A stretch of 64,000 bases of DNA from Paractinoplanes tereljensis (lineage in GTDB: Bacteria; Actinomycetota; Actinomycetes; Mycobacteriales; Micromonosporaceae), in NCBI RefSeq assembly GCF_016862435.1, contig NZ_BOMY01000033.1, positions 310,001 to 374,000 of the forward strand, written 5' to 3'. Position numbers and translations under genes: made by a program. Below the pieces are notes generated by a model. The model was not told the DNA's origin, ran no database searches, and was given only the letters and a program-made list of their open reading frames with translations. Of the stretch, positions 50,601 to 58,588 are shown piece by piece (position 1 is the first letter of the stretch; every line of letters starts with the position of its first letter).

Positions 50601-51400
50601 CCGTGAACCCGGCCGGGAGGCCGCCCCACCCGGTCGAGGACACCGTGGTGGAGCTGCCGGCCGGCGGCGGGCACGTGCTGCTGGTCGAGGACAACGACAT
50701 CAACCAGACCGTCGCCCTCGGCATGCTGGCCAACCTGGGCTGGACCGCCGACGTGGCCGGCGACGGCCGGGAGGCGGTACGGATGGCGGCGAGCCGGGAC
50801 TACCAGGCCATCCTGATGGACTGCCTGATGCCGGAGATGGACGGGTACGAGGCGACCGCCGCGATCCGCCGGGCCGAGGGCGCCGACCGGCACGTGCCGA
50901 TCATCGCGATGACCGCGGGCGCCCTGCCCGAGGACCGGGAACGCTGCCTGACCGCCGGGATGGACGACCACATCGCCAAGCCGCTGATGCCGGCCGGGAT
51001 GGCCAAGGCCCTGGGGCGGTGGGCCCGCAAGGGCGTACGGGAGCAGATCCAGGCCCGGCTCGACCTGCTCCGCGGGGCGGGTGCCGCGCTCGGCCCGGCC
51101 GAGCTGGCCGCGCTGTTACGCCGGCTCAGCGCGCACGCCCCCGGTCACGTCGAGGAGATCGTCCAGGCGGTCGCGATGGACGACGTGGACCGGCTGCGCG
51201 AGGAGGCCCACCAGCTCAAGGGGGTGGCCGCGAACCTGGGCGCGCAGGACCTGGCTGACGTGTGCGACCGGCTCGAGCGGGCGGCCCGCGACGACGACCT
51301 GGACTCGGCCATCGAACCCCTGGCCGAGCTGCGGCCGCGCACCCGGGAGATGCTGGCCGCGATCGAGGCCATCCTCGGCGCTCTGGTTACGCTGCGGTGA
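47630..51400 (+). CDS. Membrane hybrid histidine kinase with PAS array, REC and Hpt
   Basis: A 1256-residue sensor. Residues about 20-265 hold six to eight hydrophobic segments (a membrane sensor module). Four PAS/PAC domains follow (about 285-390, 395-510, 515-630, 635-750). The kinase core has phosphoacceptor His770 (SMSHEIRTPMNG), N-box NLAGNAVKFT and ATP loops DTGIGI and GTGLGLAI. A receiver has Asp1064 (LMDCLMPEMDG) and a C-terminal Hpt domain has His1194 (HQLKGVAANLG). It is divergent from the other hybrid kinase with about 75 bases between starts, so both may share regulation. Its end overlaps the sulfite-oxidase-like gene by 14 bases. Confidence 0.92.
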   Translation: MSLAPGAAERPASRLGTIFSQSMGALTGLIGAAMLIFAALAQESGPGAAAFCLLLLGAGTIGHARLAGPRRRRATMLPALAAAVAIGSVLAGTAPGTQAGLDLPPTAIAAFLLLAVGQAELLGSDRPRAVATGQAAAICAGVIGVLTIYSGLLQAPALPGYRSLPLGTAIAVIAAAAALLPAPAGTGLVWVLGDRTVSAMMTRRVLAAAMIALPVAGWLVDAGDRGAVLVAVNVALVVLVSLVTGSRAARMEAAGSAARVELSRHAQLATIMRHTPTAFFIKGLDGRYRMASAAFEQMYDIAPGTAAGRLDREIHSEEKLAEIERRDRLVVESDEPLVFEVERGNRTFVKTVFALRDEHGQAYAVCGVSSEITQLRVAEGKFKALLDASPEAMICIDAGGVVLLANARAVQVFRYRRDQLVGMAVEDLIHPDQRDRYRREFQAAPGPRTVGEGLRLTALCGDGTECPVEISMAAVDGEGGSVVFATVRDVTDRIAQAQSDAQLAGIVAASSDAIVSKTLDGTILTWNPGAARLYGYTAEEMIGRDVTVILPADKPDEERRLLARVRSGELIKHHETRRVRQDGTTIYVSLSMAPIRDPSGMIVGASTISHDITAEVEAEQRLRFEREQFQMIMTAASDPFISMDYRGLITEWNRQSEQVFGWSREQVLGRHVVDTILPRAYGSALDRVLEGRWDWLLDRPTEMAAVRSDGTHLPIELTMWRVRRDDRSTFHAFARDITARRQTEQALAQARDQAVETAHLKSQFLASMSHEIRTPMNGVIGLSGLLLNTDLRDTQRRYAQGINNAGVALLSVINDVLDFSKLEAGKVVLERADFEIGRLLDEVVGLVADVTGAKSLVVTSRCHPDLVAPVSGDPGKLRQVLLNLAGNAVKFTAGGRVTVTATPAAGDFPAGRVPVRFEVSDTGIGIDADQQAGLFEPFIQADASTTRRFGGTGLGLAISRELVGVLGGEIGLTSEAGKGSTFWFTVPLWPAVNPAGRPPHPVEDTVVELPAGGGHVLLVEDNDINQTVALGMLANLGWTADVAGDGREAVRMAASRDYQAILMDCLMPEMDGYEATAAIRRAEGADRHVPIIAMTAGALPEDRERCLTAGMDDHIAKPLMPAGMAKALGRWARKGVREQIQARLDLLRGAGAALGPAELAALLRRLSAHAPGHVEEIVQAVAMDDVDRLREEAHQLKGVAANLGAQDLADVCDRLERAARDDDLDSAIEPLAELRPRTREMLAAIEAILGALVTLR

Positions 51401-52601
51401 CCGGCACCCGCACCACCGCGTCGAACAGGTAGCCCAGGGTGTTGTGCCGGGCCACGTCGGGCTGGGTGTTGCCGCGCACGTCGGTGGCCCGGGCGAGAAG
51501 CTCGTGCGACCCGGCGGCCGGCTTCCAGTCCAATTCCCAGCGCTGCCAGGCTCCGCCGACCGGGCCGAACGGCCGGGCCCGGCGCCAGGTCGTGCCGCCG
51601 TCGGTGCTCACCTCGACCCGCCGGATCGGCCCGCTCGCCGACCAGGACCGCCCGCGCAGCGTGCTGCGCACCCCGGCCGGGAAGGTGGCCCCCGGGTCGA
51701 GCTCGAACGCGCTCTTGATGACCTGCCGGTCGAACGGCTGCCCCTCGGCCGGGTAGCCCTCCCCGAACAGTCGGTAGAACTGGGTGTTCCAGGGCGAGAA
51801 CAGCGGCTCGGCGGACACCTCGATCCGGCCCACCCACTTGATCGAGGCGATGCCGATCCAGTGCGGCACGATCACCCGCACCGGGTAACCGTGGTCGGCC
51901 GGCAGCGGCTCGCCGTTCATCTCGTAGGCCAGCAGCACGTCGTCGAGGGCCTTGCCGATCGGCAGCGGGCGGCGCACCGGGCCGAGGTCGACCCCGCCGG
52001 TGACGTAGTGCGGGTCCAGGCCCTCGGGCTGCACGTCGACGGCGTGCGGGGCGAGGCCGGCCCGGCGCAGGACGTGCCCGAGGCGTACGCCCCGCCAGCG
52101 GGCCACGCCCACCGCGCCGAGCCCCCACGCCGTACCGGAAACGGTTTGGCCCTGTTGTTTGGTGTAGTAACTGCGACCGTTGCCGGCGCACTCGACCGCC
52201 ACCGAGTGGCTCTCGGCCGGGAAGCGCTTGAGGTCGTCGAGACCGAAGGTGACCGGCCCGCCGCGCAGCCCGGCCCCGAAGATCTCGAGCCGCCAGGCCG
52301 CGCCGTCGATGATCGGGGTGCTGGTGTGGTTGCGCACGAAGAACCGGTCGATCGGCACGTGGAAGCCCTGATCGCGCAGCGCCGACCAGCGCATCTCGGC
52401 GTTGGTGCCGAAGACGGTGAACAGCTCGGGCGGCAGCGGCTTGACGATCGGGCCGACGGCCGCGGCCGCCGCCGACGCGGGCAGGGCCGCTACCCCGCCG
52501 AGGACGGCACTCAGGGCGAGGAAGTCCCGCCGGGAGAACCCGCGGGCCTGGCCGGCCGTCCACTGCCGCAGTCGCCGCTCGTCGTACCCCACCTCATCCA
52601 T
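51387..52601 (-). CDS. Tat-exported sulfite oxidase-family molybdoenzyme
   Basis: A 404-residue protein with a twin-arginine signal (GFSRRDFLALSAVLGG, arginines 24-25, cleavage after about residue 47). The molybdopterin domain has Cys138 (VAVECAGNGRS) as the Mo ligand; the C-terminal dimerisation domain has RRVEVSTDGGTTWRRARPF and WQRWELDW. Typical of YedY/SorA-like oxidases acting outside the membrane. ATG 52601 was chosen over a longer frame because the Tat motif follows it. It converts sulfite or other S/N-oxides; physiological substrate unknown. Confidence 0.88.
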   Translation of the reverse strand: MDEVGYDERRLRQWTAGQARGFSRRDFLALSAVLGGVAALPASAAAAAVGPIVKPLPPELFTVFGTNAEMRWSALRDQGFHVPIDRFFVRNHTSTPIIDGAAWRLEIFGAGLRGGPVTFGLDDLKRFPAESHSVAVECAGNGRSYYTKQQGQTVSGTAWGLGAVGVARWRGVRLGHVLRRAGLAPHAVDVQPEGLDPHYVTGGVDLGPVRRPLPIGKALDDVLLAYEMNGEPLPADHGYPVRVIVPHWIGIASIKWVGRIEVSAEPLFSPWNTQFYRLFGEGYPAEGQPFDRQVIKSAFELDPGATFPAGVRSTLRGRSWSASGPIRRVEVSTDGGTTWRRARPFGPVGGAWQRWELDWKPAAGSHELLARATDVRGNTQPDVARHNTLGYLFDAVVRVPVTAA

Positions 52602-52639
52602 GGCCGTCACTCTATCGGGCCGATGGGAGATGGGGTAGA

Positions 52640-52849
52640 TCAGACCGTCACATCGAAGCGGGTGCGTCCGTGCACCTGGGCGTACTCGTGCCGGCTCTCG
52701 ACGATCGCGGCCTTGTCGGCGGCGATCACCCGCTGGTCGGCGCCGGCCATGGCGTCGGCGTTCAGCCGCCGCCAGTCGGTGGTCAGGTGGATCGAGGCGA
52801 TGTGTGATTCCCAGCGGGTGCCGTCGGTGTTCCCGATTCGCATGCTCAT
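52640..52849 (-). CDS. Small hypothetical protein
   Basis: A 69-residue protein from ATG 52849, with GGGAGACC upstream. Sequence begins MSMRIGNTDGTRWESHIASIH; residues 40-60 are helical. No signal peptide or membrane segment. No family recognised. It lies between the sulfite-oxidase-like gene and the TPR gene and is about 40 bases from the former's upstream end. Confidence 0.55.
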   Translation of the reverse strand: MSMRIGNTDGTRWESHIASIHLTTDWRRLNADAMAGADQRVIAADKAAIVESRHEYAQVHGRTRFDVTV

Positions 52850-52873
52850 CGTGGTCTCCCTTCGCTCCGGTTT

Positions 52874-52887
52874 TGCAACCGCTTGCA
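52874..52887. promoter_or_regulatory. LacI-like palindrome
   Basis: TGCAACCGCTTGCA has perfect TGCAA/TTGCA arms around a CCGC centre, the layout of LacI-family operators. It is between divergent small gene and TPR gene. No LacI gene is in the window; low confidence. Confidence 0.3.
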
Positions 52888-53004
52888 TCGGTTGGCCGCA
52901 CCCGCCGGTTGAGAATCGTCCCGGTGACGTGGACCACATTCGCAACCAGAGGCAACCGGAGCGCTCCCGATGATCTTCGCGGGTCGGTGGTCCGGCCGCC
53001 GAAC

Positions 53005-53859
53005 GTGTCCCTCGTGCATACCGAACTCCTCCTCGATCAGGCCGGCTCGCTGCTGACCAGCGGCCGGGCCGGCCAGGCCGCGACCCTGCTCGCTCCCGTC
53101 GTCGGGGAGCAGCCCGGCAACGTGGATGCCTGGCTGCTGCTGGCCCGCGCCCACCTGGAACTCCGGCAGCCGGCCGAGGCGTTGAACGCGGCCCGGCACG
53201 CCCTGCAGCTCGAGCCGAACGGCGTCGAGGCGCTGTACTGGGTGAGCGCCGCCTACACCGCGTCCGGCCGGCACGACATGGCCATCACCGCGGCGTCGGC
53301 CGGCTGCTCCGAGGACCCGGGTAACCCGCGCCTGATCGAGCGGCACGGCCGGGCCCTGCTCGCGGCCGGCCGGGTCACCGAGGCCGAGCGGGTGATGGCG
53401 GCCGGGGCGGAGTTCGCGCACTACGACGCCGACCTGCACGTCGCGCACGGGGTGGCGCTGTTCGCCGCCGGGCGCCCGCTGAGCGCCCGCGAGGCGCACG
53501 GCCGGGCCCTGCACCTCGAACCCGGCCATGGCCGGGCCGAGACCGAGCTGCGCCGGATCACCACGGCCGAGCAGAGCATCGTCGACGCCGAGTCGCTGGT
53601 GCGGATCACCGACGACTTCGCCGAGTCGATGCGGATCCCGGCCGGCGGCATCCGCCCGCATGCGGCGCCGGTGTCCGGGGTGCTCACCCACCTGTCCGCG
53701 GTCGCCTTCGCGGTCTGCATCGTGGCGCTGCTGGGGCTGGGTCTTCTCGACCGGGTCTTCGGGGTCGACGTGCCGTCGTTCCTGACCCTGGCCCTGCTGT
53801 GCGCGGCCGGTTCGGCCGCGTGCGCGACGGCGATCAGCCGGATGAAAGCTTCCGCATAA
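53005..53859 (+). CDS. TPR protein with C-terminal membrane helices
   Basis: A 284-residue protein. Residues about 5-180 hold four or five TPR repeats (AGQAATLLAPVVGEQPGNVDAWLLLARAHLELRQPAEALNAARHALQLEPNGVEAL and following). Two hydrophobic helices at about 225-250 and 255-278 anchor it in the membrane. GTG 53005 precedes the repeats; earlier in-frame codons have no homology. TPR domains bind protein partners; the membrane anchor suggests a scaffold. Its 3' end overlaps the MarR gene by 26 bases convergently. Confidence 0.78.
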   Translation: MSLVHTELLLDQAGSLLTSGRAGQAATLLAPVVGEQPGNVDAWLLLARAHLELRQPAEALNAARHALQLEPNGVEALYWVSAAYTASGRHDMAITAASAGCSEDPGNPRLIERHGRALLAAGRVTEAERVMAAGAEFAHYDADLHVAHGVALFAAGRPLSAREAHGRALHLEPGHGRAETELRRITTAEQSIVDAESLVRITDDFAESMRIPAGGIRPHAAPVSGVLTHLSAVAFAVCIVALLGLGLLDRVFGVDVPSFLTLALLCAAGSAACATAISRMKASA

Positions 53860-54247
53860 GCCGGGACAGGTCGGCTCGCTCCGTGTCGTCCAGGACGGCG
53901 AAGAACCGGTCGCCCTCGGCGAGCCGGGCCGCCTGGATCTCGGCCGCCGCCGAGGACCCGGCCGGGGTGAGGGTCAGTAACGTGGCCCGGCGGTCGTCCG
54001 GGTCGGGCAGCCGGGCGGCCAGGCCCAGCCGGGTCAGGTCGTCGGCGACCTCGGTGGCGGTGCGCGGCGCGATCCGCAGGTGGTCGGCGAGCGTGCTCAG
54101 TCGCACGTCGCCGTGCCGGGACAGCACGCTCAGCGCGCGGGCGAGCGAGGGGGAGAGGTCCCACGGTTCCAGAGCCACCCGGGTGCGGTGCCGCAACCGC
54201 CGGGCCACCGCCCAGAACGCCTCCGCGAGGCTGTCCTCGATCTCCAC
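53834..54247 (-). CDS. MarR-family transcriptional regulator
   Basis: A 137-residue winged-helix regulator. HTH region is about residues 50-75 (DVRLSTLADHLRIAPRTATEVADDLTRLGLAARLPDPDDRRATLLTLTPAG), including the beta wing DPDDRRAT. GTG 54247 is the likely start; a strong AGGAG lies 21 bases upstream, which is far, so an earlier non-standard start is possible. Divergent from the ABC exporter gene and probably its repressor through the nested palindromes. Confidence 0.82.
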   Translation of the reverse strand: MEIEDSLAEAFWAVARRLRHRTRVALEPWDLSPSLARALSVLSRHGDVRLSTLADHLRIAPRTATEVADDLTRLGLAARLPDPDDRRATLLTLTPAGSSAAAEIQAARLAEGDRFFAVLDDTERADLSRLMRKLSSG

Positions 54248-54267
54248 CCGGAATACGCTAGCAGCAA

Positions 54268-54322
54268 CTCCTGTTCCTACCTCAAGATGAGGTAACCTCA
54301 GTAATATACTGACGAACAGGAG
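54268..54322. promoter_or_regulatory. Nested operator region between MarR and ABC exporter genes
   Basis: Three inverted repeats in one intergenic region: TACCTCA-AGA-TGAGGTA (54278-54294, perfect), TCAGTA-ATA-TACTGA (54298-54312, perfect), and outer arms CTCCTGTTC/GAACAGGAG (54268-54276, 54314-54322). The outer 3' arm is also the ribosome binding site of the ABC gene. MarR dimers bind such sites, so repressor binding would block both promoter and translation start region. Confidence 0.6.
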
Positions 54323-54328
54323 ACGCAC

Positions 54329-56098
54329 TTGGCTCGCCCATCCGGAAAGAAACCCACCGCCGCCGAGAAGGCACAGGCCCGCGAGGTGTCGCTGCGCCGC
54401 ATCGGCTCCCTCTTCACCACCCACCGCGTGTCACTCGGCATCGTCGTACTGATCATCGTGGTCTCGTCCATCGTCGCGATGGCCTCCCCGTTCCTGCTGC
54501 GCGCCGTCATCGACGACGCGTTGCCGCACGCCGACGTACGGCTGCTGGTCTGGCTGGTGATCGGCATGGTCGCGGTCGCCGCGGTGACCGCCGCCCTCGG
54601 CGTCGTGCAGACCTGGATCTCCACCGCCGTCGGCCAGAAGGTCATGCACCGGCTGCGCGTCGACGTCTTCACCCACCTGCAGCGCCAGTCGATCGGGTTC
54701 TTCACCCGCACCCGCACCGGCGAGGTGCAGTCGCGCATCACCAACGACATCGGCGGCATGGAGGCCGTGGTCACCTCGACCGCCACCTCGATAGCGTCGA
54801 ACCTCACCACCGCGGTCGCCACCGCTGTCGCGATGGCCGCGCTGTCCTGGCAGCTCACCCTGGTCTCGGTGATCGTGCTGCCGCCGGCCATCTACCTGTC
54901 CCGGCGGGTCGCCCAGATGCGCCGCGAGATCACCGCGCAGCGCCAGCGCGAGCTCGCCGACCTGAACGTGACGATCGAGGAGGGCCTCTCGATCAGCGGC
55001 GTCCAGCTGGCCAAGACCATGGGCACCGCGCCGGCCCTGATCGAGCGGTTCACCGGCTCGTCGACCCGGCTGATCGACCTGGAGCTGCGGTCCGAGCTGG
55101 CCGGGCGCTGGCGGATGGCGTCCATGTCGATCGTCTTCGCCGCCATCCCGGCCGTCATCTACCTGGCCGCCGGCCTGCCGTTCACCCGGGGCACGATGAG
55201 CATCGGCACCCTGGTCGCCTTCACCGCCCTGCAGGCCGGGCTGTTCCGCCCGCTGATGGGCCTGCTCAACGTGGGTGTGCAGCTGACCAGCTCGCTCGCT
55301 CTGTTCGCTCGCATCTTCGAGTACCTGGACCTCACTGTCGACATCCAGGAGCCGGCGTCACCACGCAAGATCAAAGACCCCGGAGGCCACCTGCGCTTCG
55401 AGGACGTCACCTTCGCCTACCCCGGCGCTGACCAGGCCGCCATCGCCGGCGTGAGCCTCGACGTCCCGGCCGGCACAAGTCTGGCCCTGGTGGGGGAGAC
55501 CGGCTCCGGCAAGAGCACCCTCGCGGCGTTGATCGCCCGGCTCTACGACCCGACCGCCGGCCGGATCACCATCGACGGGGTCGACCTGCGCGACCTCGCC
55601 CTGGCCGACCTCACCGCGATCGTGGGCGTGGTCAGCCAGGAGACCTACCTGCTGCACACCAGCGTCCGGGAGAACCTGCGCTACGCCCGCCCGGACGCCA
55701 CCGACGAGCAGATCGAGGCGGCCGCCCGGGCCGCGCAGATCCACGACCGGATCGCCGCCCTGCCGGACGGCTACGACACCCAGGTCGGCTCGCGCGGGCA
55801 CCGGTTCTCCGGCGGCGAGAAGCAGCGCATCGCCATCGCCCGCACCCTGCTGCGCGACCCGCGCATCCTGGTGCTCGACGAGGCCACCAGCGCCCTGGAC
55901 AACGAGACCGAGCGGGCCGTCCAGCGCGCCTTCGACGAGCTGGCCCGGGGCCGCACCACCGTCACCATCGCGCACCGCCTGTCCACCATCCGCGACGCGG
56001 ATCAGATCGTGGTCGTCGACCACGGCCGCGTCCTGGAGACCGGCACCCACGACGCCCTGGTCGGCGCCGGGGGCCGTTATGCGGCCCTGGCCGGCTGA
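54329..56098 (+). CDS. ABC exporter half-transporter (membrane plus ATPase)
   Basis: A 589-residue fused half-transporter. Six membrane helices lie in residues about 25-310. The ATPase has Walker A GETGSGKST near 390, signature FSGGEKQRIAIA near 493, and Walker B LVLDEATSALD near 512-522, then the H-loop TIAHRLSTI. It would dimerise to export a drug, lipid or peptide. TTG 54329 with AGGAG at 54318-54322 is well spaced. Controlled by the divergent MarR by context. Confidence 0.9.
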   Translation: MARPSGKKPTAAEKAQAREVSLRRIGSLFTTHRVSLGIVVLIIVVSSIVAMASPFLLRAVIDDALPHADVRLLVWLVIGMVAVAAVTAALGVVQTWISTAVGQKVMHRLRVDVFTHLQRQSIGFFTRTRTGEVQSRITNDIGGMEAVVTSTATSIASNLTTAVATAVAMAALSWQLTLVSVIVLPPAIYLSRRVAQMRREITAQRQRELADLNVTIEEGLSISGVQLAKTMGTAPALIERFTGSSTRLIDLELRSELAGRWRMASMSIVFAAIPAVIYLAAGLPFTRGTMSIGTLVAFTALQAGLFRPLMGLLNVGVQLTSSLALFARIFEYLDLTVDIQEPASPRKIKDPGGHLRFEDVTFAYPGADQAAIAGVSLDVPAGTSLALVGETGSGKSTLAALIARLYDPTAGRITIDGVDLRDLALADLTAIVGVVSQETYLLHTSVRENLRYARPDATDEQIEAAARAAQIHDRIAALPDGYDTQVGSRGHRFSGGEKQRIAIARTLLRDPRILVLDEATSALDNETERAVQRAFDELARGRTTVTIAHRLSTIRDADQIVVVDHGRVLETGTHDALVGAGGRYAALAG

Positions 56099-56171
56099 AT
56101 CCTCAACCGGCCCCGTCGATTACCGATACCGCTGGCAACCTCCTGAGCAGCGTGAGAAAGGACCAGCGACG

Positions 56172-56804
56172 GTGCCGCAGACCCTCCGTGAAATGCCGAT
56201 CCGGGCCGACAAGTGGCGGCCCACCGACCCGGTACTGGAAGGCCTCATCCGCCGGTGCGCCTCCGACGCGGAGGCCGGCGCCGCCCGCGACGGCGTCCGC
56301 GAGTACATGGCCGGCGCGATGATCCTGTCCGTCGTGTTCGTGGGCCTGCTGCTGGCCGGGGTCGGCCCCGGCGCGGCCATCATGATCCCGCTGCTGCTGT
56401 TCGGCGCCGGCGCCATGTACATGGTGCTGAACACCAAGCCGGCCGCGGCCGACCGGGCCGGCGCCCTGGCCCCGATCGGCGGCGCCGGCAGCCTGCCGGC
56501 CGGTTACCTGGTGCACCCGGTGTCCTGGGCGGCCGGCATGCGCGAGTACACCGCCGGCGTGCCGCAGTCGCAGCTGCGCGCGGCCGTCGAGCTGTGCCGC
56601 AGCTTCCCCGGCTCGGTCAACGACCTGCTGATCTTCACCGGCTCGATCGCCGCCCAGCTGCCCGCCCCGAAGCACCCGCTGACCCCCGAGGACGTCGTGC
56701 ACCGCACCCGCGACCTGGTGCACGTGGGCATGCCGATCATCAAGGACTTCAACGAGAAGTACCCGAAGCCCCTCGCCGTCACCTCCGGCAAGAAGAAGAA
56801 GTAG
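56172..56804 (+). CDS. Two-TM membrane protein of unknown function
   Basis: A 210-residue protein from GTG 56172 (GAAAGGA upstream). Two adjacent membrane helices at about residues 45-85 (ILSVVFVGLLLAGVGPGAAIMIPLLLFGAGAMYMVL) separate an N-terminal soluble part from a longer C-terminal helical part (LRAAVELCRSFPGSVNDLLIFTGS). Lysine-rich end GKKKK. No family recognised. Co-oriented with the exporter (73 bases apart) and the nitroreductase (9 bases). Confidence 0.6.
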   Translation: MPQTLREMPIRADKWRPTDPVLEGLIRRCASDAEAGAARDGVREYMAGAMILSVVFVGLLLAGVGPGAAIMIPLLLFGAGAMYMVLNTKPAAADRAGALAPIGGAGSLPAGYLVHPVSWAAGMREYTAGVPQSQLRAAVELCRSFPGSVNDLLIFTGSIAAQLPAPKHPLTPEDVVHRTRDLVHVGMPIIKDFNEKYPKPLAVTSGKKKK

Positions 56805-56813
56805 GGTCCGGCC

Positions 56814-57437
56814 ATGCCGGAACCGCTCTCCGTGCAGGACGCCCTGCACAGCACCCCAGCCCGCCGTTACCTGTCGCCCGAGCCGATCAGCGACGAGATC
56901 ATCCGAGAGCTGCTGGACGCCGCCGTGCGCGGCCCCAGCGGCGGAAACTCCCAGCGCTGGGCGTGGATCGTGGTCCGCGACCCGGAGGTCAAGGCGAAGA
57001 TCGCCGAGTACTACCTGGAGGGCTGGAACAAGGCCTACGGGTCGCGCCGCGAGCAGATCCTGGCCGACCCGGAGGGGATGAGCGCGGCCAGCTTCAACGC
57101 CGCCGATCACCTGGCCAACCACCTGGCCGAGGCGCCCGTCTGGATCTTCCCGGTCCTGCTCGGCGCGGCCAAGTCGCAGAACCCGCGGCTGGGTTCGTCG
57201 ATCTACGGTGCCGTTCAGCAGCTGATGCTGGCCGCTCGGGCGCACGGCATCGGCACCACCCTGACCACGCTCTACATGGCCCACGAGGCCGAGGTCCGCG
57301 ACCTGCTGGGCCTCCCGGCCGACGCGCTGACGATGGCTCTGATCCCGCTCGGTTACCCGGCCAAGGGCCGCTGGTCCCAGCCGAAGCGACGGCCGCTCGA
57401 CGAGGTCGTCTTCTTCGAGAAATTCCAGACCCCTTAG
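56814..57437 (+). CDS. Nitroreductase-family FMN oxidoreductase
   Basis: A 207-residue flavoprotein. It shows HSTPARRYLSPEPISDEIIRELLDAAVRGPSGGNSQRWAWIVVRD, the FMN-binding start of the family, and GTTLTTLYMAHE with LIPLGYPAKGRW at the end. It uses NAD(P)H to reduce nitro groups or quinones. ATG 56814. Follows the two-TM protein gene by 9 bases and may be co-transcribed with it. Confidence 0.87.
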   Translation: MPEPLSVQDALHSTPARRYLSPEPISDEIIRELLDAAVRGPSGGNSQRWAWIVVRDPEVKAKIAEYYLEGWNKAYGSRREQILADPEGMSAASFNAADHLANHLAEAPVWIFPVLLGAAKSQNPRLGSSIYGAVQQLMLAARAHGIGTTLTTLYMAHEAEVRDLLGLPADALTMALIPLGYPAKGRWSQPKRRPLDEVVFFEKFQTP

Positions 57438-57518
57438 CCGTACGCCCTACGCAGAGTCCCGCCGCTTCGCCCGGCGCCGTCGCTGGTCACCCCCGGTGCC
57501 GCAGCCGCCGGGCGGAGC

Positions 57519-57534
57519 GTGAGCATTCGCTCAC
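57519..57534. promoter_or_regulatory. Palindrome upstream of WD40 gene
   Basis: GTGAGC-ATTC-GCTCAC, perfect 6-base arms with a 4-base centre, followed on the + strand by six A. It lies 46 bases before the WD40 gene start. Could be an operator or a small hairpin for the preceding nitroreductase gene; the downstream run is A, not T, so a terminator on + is less likely. Confidence 0.35.
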
Positions 57535-57579
57535 AAAAAATCGCTCCGGCTCTTGCTATGGAGGTATCCATACTCGAAT

Positions 57580-58524
57580 ATGGCTTTGCACCTCGTTCGG
57601 GCCATTTTGCCGTGGCGGCGGCTCGTAATCTGGGGATCAGAAATCGGCACCCAATCTCTGGCAACAGTCACGTCCTTCAGCGGCGACGGCCGCCTGCTCG
57701 CAACGACCTCTCCCAATGGCGACCTGAAACTGTGGACCGTCGACTCCCCCCGACGACCACAACTGCTCACCCGTCTCCGTGACCGCTATCGCGTGGTCGC
57801 GGCCGCGTGGCATCCGGTGACCACCGGCATCCTGGCGACCCTGTCGACGAACGGCCGGGTCACCGTCTGGGAGCTCGACGGTGACCGACCGCCGACCGCC
57901 CTGCTGTCGCTGCGGTCGCCGACCTCGGGCCCGGCCCCACTGACCTGGCTGCCGGACGGCCGCTACCTGGCGTCCGCCCCGGCCGACGGCGTGGTCAGCG
58001 TCTGGAACGTCGAGACCAGCGTGCGGCACGCCCAGATCCTCGGCCGCCCGTCGGCCTGCCTGGCCCTGCACGCCGCCCCCGACGACATCCTGCACGGCGC
58101 CTACCAGGACGGCACGCTGCGCCGTACCAGCCCGCTGCTGCAGCCCGGCCGGCCCGGCTCGCAGCAGTTCAAGCCGATCACCGCGGCGGCCTGGTCGCCG
58201 ACTGGCCAGACCCTGGCGGTGGCCCACCACGGCGGTTTCTTCGAGGTCCACAACGAGGATCTGTACGTGCGGTGGACCGGCCAGGTGCCGACCCCCGCCC
58301 CGCTGATCCTGGCCTGGCACAACGACACCGCGGTGGTGGTGGCCGAGCGCACCGGCCGCACCCTGTCCGCCTTCGACACCACCGGCACGCTGCTGTGGGA
58401 ACGTGCACTCACGCCGGTGCCGGCGGCCATGTCGGTGGCGGGCGACCTGCTGGCCGTGGGCTGCTTCAACTTCGCCCCGATCGTGGTCGACCTGAACACC
58501 GGCTCGTTGCTGTCCGGCGGCTAG
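57580..58524 (+). CDS. WD40-repeat protein
   Basis: A 314-residue protein predicted to be a single seven-blade propeller. Typical units are TSFSGDGRLLATTSPNGDLKLWTV, AAWHPVTTGILATLSTNGRVTVWEL and TWLPDGRYLASAPADGVVSVWNV. The second half is more divergent. ATG 57580 is chosen, although a TTG at 57553 is also possible. Start region contains ATGGA/TCCAT inverted arms. A protein-interaction scaffold; partner unknown. Isolated from the STAND-WD40 gene 28 kb away and not closely similar. Confidence 0.82.
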   Translation: MALHLVRAILPWRRLVIWGSEIGTQSLATVTSFSGDGRLLATTSPNGDLKLWTVDSPRRPQLLTRLRDRYRVVAAAWHPVTTGILATLSTNGRVTVWELDGDRPPTALLSLRSPTSGPAPLTWLPDGRYLASAPADGVVSVWNVETSVRHAQILGRPSACLALHAAPDDILHGAYQDGTLRRTSPLLQPGRPGSQQFKPITAAAWSPTGQTLAVAHHGGFFEVHNEDLYVRWTGQVPTPAPLILAWHNDTAVVVAERTGRTLSAFDTTGTLLWERALTPVPAAMSVAGDLLAVGCFNFAPIVVDLNTGSLLSGG

Positions 58525-58588
58525 GACAGGCCCTGGACGTAACCGGCGTCACGAAATGGCAACCAACGATCCGGGGTTGCCCACAGGC

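Noticed and set aside
45530..50971. One 1813-residue minus-strand protein
   Set aside because: The part beyond 47554 is antisense to the membrane kinase and has no family signal; the true protein starts at GTG 47554 with a receiver domain.
57519..57540. Rho-independent terminator after nitroreductase
   Set aside because: The hairpin is followed by A residues on the + strand, not T, so the site is more likely an operator.
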